NCBI GenBank assembly: GCA_947359465.1 | Contig: OX375877.1 | Location: 56,436,944-56,500,943 of the forward strand | DNA length: 64,000 nt | Direction of reading: 5' to 3' | DNA from: Metellina segmentata | Taxonomy: Eukaryota > Arthropoda > Arachnida > Araneae > Tetragnathidae | In this document: positions 53,845 to 64,000 of the stretch, piece by piece | Layout of the letters: the number at the start of each line of letters is the position of its first letter | Numbering within the stretch: the stretch's first letter is position 1 | Notes under the pieces: generated by a model | The model's database searches: none | The model's input: only the letters and a program-made list of their open reading frames with translations | Told to the model about the DNA's origin: nothing | Position numbers and translations under genes: made by a program

Positions 53845-54345
53845 TGACAACGTGTTTCGGAAAAGGTCATGGGAAAGAGTAGCGAGCCACCACAATCAAG
53901 CTCGAAGACGGAATTACACCATACGAATATTATGCTCTGTGTGGTGGAATTAAAAGGGTAAAATCTATTATGAGCTCTTGCCATAAAGCAATAGAATAAA
54001 CTCGAACATAAACTGCTCCCTGTTAAGAAAATTGGAACAAACAAAACGTCCAAAACGTACATAAGTGGCAAATCGTAAAGGTGTCGTCTGTGACCATGAT
54101 AATGCCTGATCCATTAAGGACACGACATGAATTTAAAGACTTGGCTAGGACGTTTATTATCATTCCGAATTTTCTCAAGACATTGTGCTCTCCGATTACC
54201 ATCTATTCCAATCGCTACAGAATTCTTTAAACGGTATAAAGTTGGCTAACAATTTGGCTGTAAAAAAGTATATGAATCAGTTTTTCGCCAGTACACGTCA
54301 TGCGTTTTATGAACGTAACATTATGATTTTCTGTGTTGGAGAAAT
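53845..54345 (+). pseudogene. Mariner transposase, C-terminal half
   Basis: It continues the gene broken at 49011: DNVFRKRSW, then YYELLP, HDNA (second catalytic Asp), LSDYHLFQSLQNSLNGIK (third) and NQFFASTRHAFYERNIM. Stops occur between blocks. Confidence 0.8.
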
Positions 54346-54495
54346 TGTATTTCATACTACTCTAAAAACGAACGGACTTCTTTGTTCCAATATGCATGAC
54401 TACAGGTTGGTCTAAGGACAGGAAAGAAGTAGCCTATATTTTCCGTAGTGTTCTGAAGTATAAGTGTAAAAAATTTGGCGTGGATTGGCCAAACG

Positions 54496-54636
<141 letters not shown>

Positions 54637-54639
54637 AAT

Positions 54640-55255
54640 TTCAAGAACGCTGGAATTAAAAAAAGATTACAACAAAAGTGTTAAAAAATTATAAAAAGGA
54701 AGAAATAATGGTGGATCTTGGCGTCATCAGGGAGGAGTCTGATACCCTACATATACCCAGCATAAAATGGTGTTTTCTACATATGAGCAGCATTAGGCTG
54801 AAAACAATTGCTCATACACTACCCCAAACACAACCAAAAAGCAATAAAACAAACCACCAAATCAGAGGAGTAACAAAACAAAATCAAACCGGCAGCAGTA
54901 GCCGGGAGGTCAACACCAATCCTGAAAATTGCCACCAAATGCCACCAGATACCACAGTCCAATTAAATGCTAACACCAAACTTCCGTTGTAACAAGTCCA
55001 TGAAAACAAAAATAAAGAACAGAAAAATAATAATAAATTCCCCAGCTTCTATTCAAAAATATATTCAGAAATAGTAAAATAAAATTGAAAATCAACTCAC
55101 ATGGCTCTGAGGAAATTACGAAAAAGAATTATTCATCGGTTGCGTAGCTGATGATATTACTAAATCTTTCAAGAGTAGTATTAAAGAATGAAAAGGGTAT
55201 TTTTTATTGAGGAGTGTTTTTTTTTTTTAAATATTTACATTGTAATAGAAAATTA
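54640..55255 (+). repeat. Left inverted arm (~615 bp)
   Basis: Begins AAATTTCAAG next to the TA tract. It contains GCGTCATCAGGGAGGAG, ATAAAATGGTGTTTTCTACA and GAGCAGCATTAGGCTGAAAA, then the part shared with the right arm. Confidence 0.75.
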
Positions 55256-55259
55256 GAAA

Positions 55260-55560
55260 TTATTTCATCATTATTTTGAAAAAACTTTTGCTTCAGATAC
55301 ATTCTGCCTTTAGATTTATAGATGATTTAATTGTTTTTAATAGTAGCAAATTTCTAATATTTGGAAATCCATCTATCTAGAAGACCTTTCTTTAGTTAAA
55401 ACCAATCTGGAAAACAGTACTACTGATTTTCTTGACTTAAAAATTGATTCTTCATGCGTTAAAGTTGACATTAATGTCTACGATAAACGCAACTATTTTA
55501 AATTTTCAGTCTTTAAATTAGTATTTTGTGATACCTATATTTCTAAAAGAATATACTAGA
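55260..55560 (+). pseudogene. Reverse transcriptase fragment, Penelope-like type
   Basis: Read with one or two frame corrections: FRFIDDLIVFNS (a palm Asp-Asp motif), then SLVKTNLENSTTDFLDLKID and INVYDKRNYFKF. The order catalytic DD, then FLDL, then a VYDKR-like motif ~50 residues later differs from Ty3, BEL and the adjacent LINE, and resembles Penelope-like and related RTs. It is cut off where the LINE begins. Confidence 0.5.
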
Positions 55561-55846
55561 GTTCTTGGCGACCTCTAGGAATAACTTGCCTTACCCTGGC
55601 ATGCAGGCTCTGGCGGGGTGGACTGCATACTTCCTGCGGCAAATACACCAATTTATGGAAAACGAGGAAAAAACAAACCCAACCACCGACTCCAAAGAGG
55701 AAGACACCCAGACGATGATGGAGACCCAATCTTCAGGACCAGGCTCTGAAACCCCACAGACAGACCTTGAAGAAGATCTCCAAAAGGTAGTCAGCCATTA
55801 TTGATGTAATGAGGAGTACCAGACCTCTTCACAAAACCAATTTGCC

Positions 55847-56855
55847 TATCAACCCGGTAAATCTACAGAGGTGGCTTTGCAACACCTGATTATAAAGATT
55901 GAGAAGACCCTGGAGTACAAGGAAATGGCTTTGGCAGCTTTTCTTGATATTGAGGGTGCTTTCGATAATACCTCTTTTAACTCAATCGCTGTTGCTGCTG
56001 CTAGCAGAGCTATGCAAATGGATAAACTTCTTGCTAGCAGACAGAATTATTACAACCGAGTTGTTTGGGGCAACACTTAATGCTAGAACCACTAGAGGAT
56101 GCCATCAGGTAGGAGTTCTCTCCCCTCTGTTGTGGAATCTGGTGGTAGATGACCTAATTGCAGACCTCAATAAAAGCGACATTTATGCCCAGGGATATGG
56201 AGATGACATTGTTGTCTACAAATCGGGTATGGATGAGAAAACAGTGATAAATATCATATAGGGGACCCTGAACAGAATCGCAATATGGTGCTGTGAAAAG
56301 AATTTGAGAGTAAATCCTCAAAAGACTACTCTTGTCCCATTTACACGAACAAGAACCTGCATTGACAAAAGTGATATACCTACCCTACTAGGGGGACAAG
56401 TAAATATGCTGAGCGAGGTTAAATATCTGGGAGTTATACTGAACACTAAATTAACCTGGAATCAGCATTTGAAAAGTAAAATTAAACAAGCAAAAGTTGG
56501 ACTTCTACGATGTAGAAAGGTTCTTGGTAAATCATGGGGTCTAAAGCCATGGATGACCTATTGGCTTTACACTATTGCCATTAGACCCATTATGACCTAT
56601 GCGACTGTGGTCTGGTGGAAAAAGACGGAAAAATTGACTGTTAAGACCAAGCTAGACAGTCTTCAAAGAGCTGCCTGCCTGAGTATAAAATGTGCTATGT
56701 CCTCTACTCTCACCAGAGCCATGGAAATTATTCTATCTGTCGTCCCACTTGATATCTTTATCAGTGATGCTGCCAGAAGAAGTTCCTACAGACTGGAAAA
56801 TGCTGGACTGTGGATGAATTTTTCCAGCCAAAAGTCCCACACCTGTATTAACTAA
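55847..56855 (+). pseudogene. LINE reverse transcriptase
   Basis: Blocks FAYQPGKSTEVALQHL, AAFLDIEGAFDN (first Asp), RGCHQVGVLSPLLWNLVVDD, YGDDIVVY (catalytic pair), NPQKTTLVPFTR and EVKYLGVILNTKLTWNQHL. A frameshift near 56070 and an in-frame TAG at 56259-56261 break it; otherwise the second frame is open to 56855. Confidence 0.88.
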
Positions 56856-56925
56856 AAATTATTTAACCCTATAATTTTGATGTCCTCTGACATCATGGAG
56901 ACAAGATTCCACTTTCAAAGACATT

Positions 56926-57505
56926 TTGAGGTATTTTATGCACCTAAGAGAGGAATGGAAAGAGGAAAACTACAAGCTCACAAATGGAGACATTGTATGG
57001 TACACAGATGGCTCCAGACAAAACGAAAAGGCAGGTGCTGAAATCTGTGGGGTCAGACCTAAGGTAAGGATTGCCCAAAAATTAGGAAAACATTCCACCG
57101 TATTTCAAGCGGAACTGCTTGCTATCATCTACTGTCTACATGAATTGTTCTAGAAGATACTACTCAAATAGGAAAACCTACATATTTAGTGACAGTCAAG
57201 CAGCATTAAAGGCGATAAACTCATTTCAAATAAGCTCCAAACTTGTTTGGGAATGTAGGAACCTTCTACAAGACTTGGGGACCCGTAATGGGATCTTTCT
57301 TACTTGGGTGCCAGGGCATACTGGAGAAGGAAACGAAAATGCAGATAAGCTAGCCAAACTGGGGACTGCAGACCTACCTTTAAGCCCTGAACCTTTTTGT
57401 GGGATCTCTAAGACTACCGCAAAAAAGGTGATAGGAGAAAAAATGCTTAAGAAAATACAAAAAAGTGGAAGCAAACCACCGATCAATAACATGCGAGGCT
57501 TATAA
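56926..57505 (+). pseudogene. LINE RNase H
   Basis: IVWYTDGSRQNEKAGAEI (first Asp), VFQAELLAIIYCLHEL (Glu), IFSDSQAALKAI (Asp) and TWVPGHTGEGNENADKLAK (His and Asp) give all four catalytic positions. One frameshift lies near 57150. Confidence 0.85.
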
Positions 57506-57929
57506 TTCAAGAACCTTCCATGAAAATATCACCTCAGATCCTTTGTCTTAGCAGGAATAGGATGAGGGGTGATAGTTGGATTTCTCACAGGCCACTATCA
57601 CCTAAGAAAACAGCTTTATAGGATAAGAATCCTTAAAGAAGAACCTCTATGCAGGAATGCAATATGGGTGGTGGAAACAGCCACCATATGCTTTTTGAAT
57701 GCGAAGCTCTGCTTCACATAAGGCACTCAAGTCTAGGTCTTGGAACAGAACTTGATACAATTCACGAAGAACCTGTCAAAAGCCGTTTGGCCTTTTTTAA
57801 AGAATCTGGCTTTCTTTAACAGGGGTGTCAAAAAACAATGGGGTTTGGTGCAATTTTCCCTAGAGGAATCAGCACCTAGGGCTTACCTGACCTCCCCCTC
57901 ACTATGAAATAAAATGAAATTTGTAACTC

Positions 57930-58363
57930 GGATTCAAACTTTCTATTGCAATGTAAATATTTAATAAACACACTCTCAACAATAACTACCATTTTCATTC
58001 TTTAATACTAATCTTGAAAGATTTAATAATATCAACAGCTACGCAACCGATGAATAATTCTTTTCGTAATTTCCTCAGAGCCATGTGAGTTGATTTTCCA
58101 TTTTATTTTACTGTTTCTGAATATATTTTTGAATAGGAGCTGGGAATTTATTTTTATTTTCTGTTCTTGATTTTTGTTTTTATGGATTTGTTGCAACGGA
58201 AGTTTGGTGTTAGCATATAATTGGACCTGTGGTAATTGGTGGCAATTTTCAGGCTTGGTGTTGTTTGACCTCCCGGCTGCTGCTGCGGGTTTCTTTTTGT
58301 TTTGTTACTGCTCTGTTTCGGCCTTTTGTTTTTGTCTTATTGCTTTTGGTGGTGTTTTGGGGA
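57930..58363 (-). repeat. Right inverted arm (~430 bp)
   Basis: Inverse of the inner two-thirds of 54640-55255. It stops at GGTGTTTTGGGGAG where a (TA)n tract begins. Confidence 0.75.

Positions 58364-58364
<1 letters not shown>

Positions 58365-58409
<45 letters not shown>
58365..58409. repeat. (TA)n microsatellite
   Basis: Pure TA run directly abutting the right inverted arm, followed by TGTGTGTG. Confidence 0.95.
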
Positions 58410-58417
<8 letters not shown>

Positions 58418-58464
58418 TACTTAAAACAAACAAAATATAATTATACATAGCAATATAATTTAAA

Positions 58465-58665
58465 AAACACAGGAATTTCAAAAAAATTACAACAAAAGTG
58501 GAAATAAAAGATAAAAAATGAAGAAATGTTGGTGGATCAGGCGTCATCAGGGAGGAGCGCCTGACTCAGACAACATAAAATGATGTTTTACATATGAGCA
58601 GAATTAGAATTAAAAAAATTGCTCATACACTCCCCCAAACACCACCAAAAAGCAAAAAAAAAGCT
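58465..58665 (+). repeat. Solitary end of the 54640-type element
   Basis: It shares with 54640-54850 ATTACAACAAAAGTG, GCGTCATCAGGGAGGAG, CATATGAGCAG and TTGCTCATACACTCCCCC. A short perfect hairpin TCAGGCG/CGCCTGA lies at 58537-58564. The partner arm may be 60440-60690. Confidence 0.7.
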
Positions 58666-58849
58666 GAAATTTTTTTAAATTCCTGTGTCTTTATATTGTT
58701 TATCCTGTGAAATTATATATTGCTTACGATGCTCTGACTGCAGCTTCAGCGTATTCGCATGGTTAGTTTCGAGTTTCGTTCTCCGGTTTATTGCACCCCT
58801 GCTGTTTGTTTTTAGTTATTATAAACATATACTTGTTTCTTTGTGTTTA

Positions 58850-60200
<1,351 letters not shown>

Positions 60201-60214
60201 TGCATATCATATAT

Positions 60215-60667
60215 AAAACGCGCAAAATAATAAAAAAAATTCTAAAAAACATTGCGACAAAAATGTTAAAAAATGAAGAAATGTTGGTGGATCATAGCGT
60301 CATCAGGGAGGATCCTGACCCTGACAACATAAAATGGTGTTTTCTACACATAAGCAGCATTAGGCTGAAAAATTGCTCGTACATTCCTCAAACACCAACA
60401 AAAAGAAAAAAAAATCTGCTTCTACGGGTTTGATTTGGTTTCGTTCCTGCTCTGTTTTGGTGTCTTGTTTTGTTTTAGTTTTTTGCTTTTTGGTGGTGTT
60501 TGGGGTAATGGATGGACAATTTATTTAGCCTAATGCGGCTCATGTTTAGAAAACACCATTTACGTTGTTTGGGTCAGGCTCCTCCCTGATTACGCCCTGA
60601 TCCAACAACGTTTCTTCACAATTAAACACTTTTGTTGTAATTGTTTTTAAAATTACCCTGTACTTGA

Positions 60668-60690
<23 letters not shown>
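60215..60690. repeat. ~475-bp palindromic (foldback) element
   Basis: 60215-60415 is a forward copy of the 54640-type end (GCGTCATCAGGGAGGATCC, GGTGTTTTCTACACATAAGC). 60440-60690 is the same end inverted (GGCTCCTCCCTGATTACGCC). The loop around 60420-60480 resembles the inner arm sequence. The right terminus CTTGAAATTTTA meets (TA)n. Confidence 0.78.

Positions 60691-60711
<21 letters not shown>
60673..60711. repeat. (TA)n microsatellite
   Basis: TA run between the palindrome and the next Tc1-like element. It resumes (TATATATA) at 61980, beyond that element, showing that the element split the tract. Confidence 0.9.
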
Positions 60712-60718
<7 letters not shown>

Positions 60719-61979
60719 CAGGGTGTTATCAAAATAATGGAAACACACGGGATTTATAAGGAATCCTTTACTAATATGGCGTTGGACCGCCTTTGGTATG
60801 TAATTTCAGCTTGGATTCGCCTGGAAACCGAATCATAGAAGTGCTGAATAGTGTTTAGAGGAATATTGTACAATTCTTTATGGAGATATTGTAAAAGTTC
60901 CGGGAGAGATGCCGGTGGAGGATATCGATTCCGAATTGAACGTTCTAAAATAGACAATAACAGTTCGATTATATTGAGTTCAGGGGACTGTGATTGGTAA
61001 GGTGGATGTTTCACTTCATCCTCGTGTTCATCATACTGTGATTGGACCAGTTCCGTTGCATGAATAGGAGCATTATCATCCTGGAAAATTCCATCTCTTG
61101 CATGAAACAAAGTAAGTATCATAGGATGAACCTGGTCAGCTAAAACTTCTCTATACTTCTTCCCAGTTATCCTTCCTTTCAGGGTTACGATTGGGCCAGC
61201 AGAAAACCACGACATGGCTGCCCATACCATGACAGATCCACCTCCATGCTTGACAGTTGAAAGGAGACCATCACGATCATACGGTTATGCAGGTGTCCTC
61301 CAAACGTGCACCCGTGGGGAAAAGTGTGAAATATGATACGTCTGAGCATATAACTGTCTTCCACTTATCAATCGAATAGGTTTTATGGCTGTGGCACCAC
61401 TGTAGATGACGTTTGGCATTAGCATATGTGACAAGTGGCTTGGAAATTGCTACTCTGCCATAAATGTTCTGTTTATGAAGATGCCTCCTAACTGTAATTA
61501 TTGACACTGGAGAATCCAGATGCTGATTGAGCTCTGCGATCACTTTGGCTGAAGTAGTTTTCTTTTAAGACATTAAAATCCGCTTAATTGCCCGTAGGTC
61601 TCTTTCACTCAGCTTATCCTTCCGTTCACCATTTAGCTTTGCCGAGCTTGTCTTGCCGCTCTGTGTGTATGCTGTCATGACTTTAGACACCGTACCTCTA
61701 AAAACGTCTAAAAGCTGGGATGTTTCGGTCACAGTTGCTCCAACTAGTCGGGCTCCTACAATTTAGCCTCTTTGAAAGCATGTGAGGTCTGACATTTTAC
61801 GCTTTTGACAAAGATCCACGACGTATACAACTTCACTAAAGCTACCTCATACTACCATGATATATTATACTTTTTATATTAAAAAAATGGTAGTTAGTAT
61901 TATATTTTAATGCTTAAGAAGTGTATTCTTAAATTTCACTTTTATTCACAGGTTTTTCCATTATTTTGTTAACCACCTG
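60719..61979 (-). mobile_element. Tc1-like transposon of a third subfamily
   Basis: TIRs CAGGGTGTTATCAAAATAAT and, inverted, CAGGTGGTTAACAAAATAAT. TA lies at 60717-60718 and 61980-61981. Length 1261 bp. It was inserted into a (TA)n tract. Confidence 0.88.
60754..61795 (-). pseudogene. Tc1-family transposase, stops and a frameshift
   Basis: Starts MSDLTCFQRG (stop follows), then LVGATVTETSQLLDVFRGTV (helix-turn-helix), another stop near 61568, and VIAELNQHLDSPVSIITVRR. The first catalytic Asp is in CSDVSYFTLF, where Val replaces the usual Glu. After a frameshift near 61270 come HGMGSH/MVWAAMSWF, GIFQDDNAPIHA (Asp) and QSPELNIIELLLSIL (Glu). Confidence 0.85.
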
Positions 61980-61981
61980 TA

Positions 61982-64000
61982 TATATACCATGATTTAAAT
62001 TGCTTTCTCAGTTTTCATGCAATGAAGCACATGTCCTACTAAAGCTCAAGAAATAAATATGAAGCTCTCTCTTAACGACTCTACTTTTACTTTGAACTGT
62101 TTTTAAAAGCTCTCACGTCAACACATTGCATTTTTACCCACTACCATTCGGATTTCCAAGCATTCAATGTTCGGTGCTACGCAATCTGGTGTAGGATTTA
62201 TCCTGATTTAAAGAATACAGTTCTTTATTCCATGACGTCAAACATTATTGAAAATGTATTCTCATTTTAACCCCCTAGGTGGTTTTTCGTGACTGGCTAG
62301 TCAATCAAGATCTGACCAATTTTCCTCACGACAAAATATTTCGTTTATTTTAATTTTGCTGATTTTTTTATAACGACGTGATCAAGCTCTGGTCTTCTCA
62401 TGACGAGATACTCGCCCATCAGGATCTAGTCAGTTTTCTTTTGATAATCATATCATTCGTCAACCACCAGAAGTGGTTAGATAACACTTCAAATGAGCTG
62501 AGACACCAAAAGCTATTCATGTGAATGTAATCTATTTGCATGAATTAATCTCGATGAACAAACACTAATAAAAAATAGGTATTAATAAATACCTATTCTA
62601 ATACACTCAATCCGAGATCCTCAATGTGGAAGGCCCTACTTAAAAAAATATGTGTAATTCGCTAAAGACCTTCCCTGAATTCTCTAATATTGTATCTGTG
62701 AGTTGTGATCAAAAAGCATCCGGATTGATTTACTTTGAAACTGTTCTAAACAAAAAAAAAGATATTTACGCCATAGAACCATGGATACCGCCCCTTATGT
62801 ACGTTACTCTTCCTTTTTTAAAATTGTATTTACGATAGTGCTTTGTTCATCCATTGTTGAAGCGTCTCATTGTATTTCTCATATCTTAAAAAAGGCGATC
62901 TACAAATTGGCATCATATTTGACAAGCACTGCGAAAGTTAGAGGCACGTACTGGTATCTAGAGCTATAGGAAGTGTATGGTAAAGTTTGTATGAGTAGTA
63001 CGCATCTTTATAAATCGTAGAAACGTGTTACTATTGCAGTGAAAGGTTATAGAATAATGATCAAGTCAATGTGATTATGACGTGAATAAGACAGCATCCA
63101 CCTATCTGTAAAGGAAAAAAATCACCTTCTGTGCTAGTTGGGAGAGACCCTTAACAAGCGAGCATGAGGAGAATGTCAATCTTGTGCTTAGAGTTGTGAC
63201 GGAAAAATCGCCGAATTATTATTTTCAAGTTATTCAAAAACTTTAACGTTGCGTGTTTTTTTTTCAGACCGGTTCGTATGAACCATTTGAATAATGGACC
63301 TACCAAAACTACTATTAGTTGAACAAATGCAGTAGTGTGTATCAACTGTTATAAACATGCTTGAGTGTAGAAAATAGACCAATGTTTTAAACAATCAAAA
63401 GTAATGTTATAAATCGTTGATCTTAAGGCTGGGGGGAAAAGGGCACATAGCCCCCGTCGTCACTGTGGAAACCCGATTCCTTCTGCATGTCTAAACAGGA
63501 AATAAAGCATGATGATTTGGGTCGTATATTTCGATCATGAGATAATAATGCATATATAATGCGTTTCATCAGAAAAAGTGATCTCTATTTATCTCCATAT
63601 TACTCACAATTTTTGCAATGTTTTAGCGAAGTGACTCATCCAGTCTTTTGTCTACATCATATTCAATTTCCATCTTTAAACAGATTTACTCAAACATTTT
63701 ATTCGAGAATCACTTCGAACCCTTGAACTGAATTGAAAAACCCCAAATATCTATTTTTTTCGTTCCAGTTTGATTTCATAAGTCACATCTATCTATATTT
63801 CCCGTATTAGAAAATCAAACTGAAATATTTTTGAATTTTGTTCTCCATCTTTTAAAAGTTATTAACCATTACAATAACGAGCCATAAAATTTGGCAAATC
63901 TTTATGAAATCCCACGTTTGCATTTGGAATTATTAGTCATATCTTGGCTACTTGTAGGTATTTTGTTGCCTAATGTATTCCTTCAATAAGAGTAGAACTT
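61982..64000. other. No recognised feature
   Basis: AT-rich sequence without family-like ORFs. 62280-62460 has a few related phrases (GATCTGACCAATTTTC, GATCTAGTCAGTTTTC) that may be a short degenerate repeat. The last bases AGAGTAGAACTT resemble the pogo-like end at 42782 but are cut by the window border. Confidence 0.45.

Larger units (their letters stand above)
48365..54390 (+). mobile_element. Mariner split by a nested retrotransposon
   Basis: The left TIR TTGGTTTGAGAAATAAGTTC (48365) and the right TIR, inverted, TTGGAACAAAGAAGTCCGTT (ending 54390) share 5'-TTGG and CGTTCG-TTTTT blocks. TA lies at 48363-48364 and 54391-54392. Mariner sequence occupies 48365-49011 and 53845-54390 (about 1.19 kb in total). 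The 4.8 kb between is a Ty3 element. Confidence 0.82.
55561..57915 (+). mobile_element. LINE (RT plus RNase H), internally deleted
   Basis: A short ORF1-like tail (NLPYPGMQALAGWTAYFLRQ) runs abruptly into the RT, so the endonuclease and RT start are deleted. RT, RNase H and a C-terminal Cys/His tail (PLCRNAIW) follow. RNase H after the RT points to the I/R1/LOA group. Confidence 0.78.
54640..58363. mobile_element. Long-inverted-repeat element carrying a reverse-transcriptase fragment, with a LINE inserted
   Basis: Arms at 54640-55255 and 57930-58363 are inverted copies of each other. Shared, in inverse: CTCACATGGCTCTGAGGAAA, ATTATTCATCGGTTGCGTAG, AACACCAAACTTCCGTTG. Both outer ends adjoin (TA)n tracts. 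Just inside the left arm is an RT-like fragment (55260-55560), then a LINE (55561-57915). Penelope-like elements can have inverted flanking repeats and this RT style, so that is the favoured class, not proven. The right arm lacks about 200 bp of its outer end. Confidence 0.6.

Noticed and set aside
58537..58564. Possible hammerhead ribozyme, since CTGATGA appears on the reverse strand of the 54640-type ends and Penelope elements can carry such ribozymes
   Set aside because: The required GAAA after stem II and a matching stem III/I arrangement are not present; only a simple TCAGGCG/CGCCTGA hairpin is seen.
63988..64000. Start of another pogo-like element (AGAGTAGAACTT)
   Set aside because: Only about 12 bases before the window border, too short to call.

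Overview
The window is a stretch of an AT-rich arthropod nuclear genome. It is most likely a chelicerate, and probably a spider: two small-exon CUB/serine-protease genes have multi-kilobase introns packed with Tc1/mariner, hAT, Ty3, BEL/Pao, LINE and (TA)n sequence. That attribution is inference. No bacterial, organellar or free-virus sequence was seen.

The only host genes recognised are two paralogous serine proteases, both on the minus strand in head-to-tail order. Gene A (exons between 45731 and 27159, 5' end not located) encodes the end of one CUB domain, a complete second CUB domain, a proline-rich linker (its 51-bp exon is present in two tandem copies), an activation site and a chymotrypsin-fold domain with an intact His-Asp-Ser triad. 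It carries Lys at position 193 and a Gly189/Asp226 pocket. Gene B (exons between 14827 and 3188, 5' end not located) has matching exon phases but has lost the catalytic His (Ser) and Ser (Asn) and the 42-58 disulfide, so it is a non-catalytic serine protease homolog. A tandem duplication followed by loss of catalysis in one copy is the simplest reading.

Most of the rest is mobile DNA. 0-3 kb: tandem repeats and a Tc1 remnant. 3-9.3 kb: gene B exons with two hAT-type MITEs (perfect 8-bp target duplications) and a Tc1 copy. 10-14.6 kb: a Ty3 element with 256-bp LTRs, then a mariner. 15-27 kb: a hAT/CGGBP1-like pseudogene that keeps an intron, a foldback repeat, a pogo-like MITE, and a BEL/Pao element that landed in a Ty3 gag. 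28.6-33 kb: a degenerate tandem array with a hairpin core and a ~2.1 kb higher-order period, then perfect palindromes and a chain of stem-loops. 33-45.7 kb: gene A exons, dispersed repeats, a deleted mariner, tRNA-derived SINE-like sequence and a pogo remnant. 47-54.4 kb: a Tc1 copy abutting a mariner that was entered by a Ty3 element, itself entered by an oppositely oriented Ty3 element. 54.5-62 kb: elements associated with (TA)n tracts, namely a long-inverted-repeat element carrying a reverse-transcriptase fragment and an inserted LINE, a ~470-bp palindrome of the same family, and two Tc1-like elements. 62-64 kb holds nothing recognised.

All coordinates and alignments were made by eye. Splice sites of the protease exons were chosen from AG/GT signals, phase continuity and family alignment, with no transcript support.
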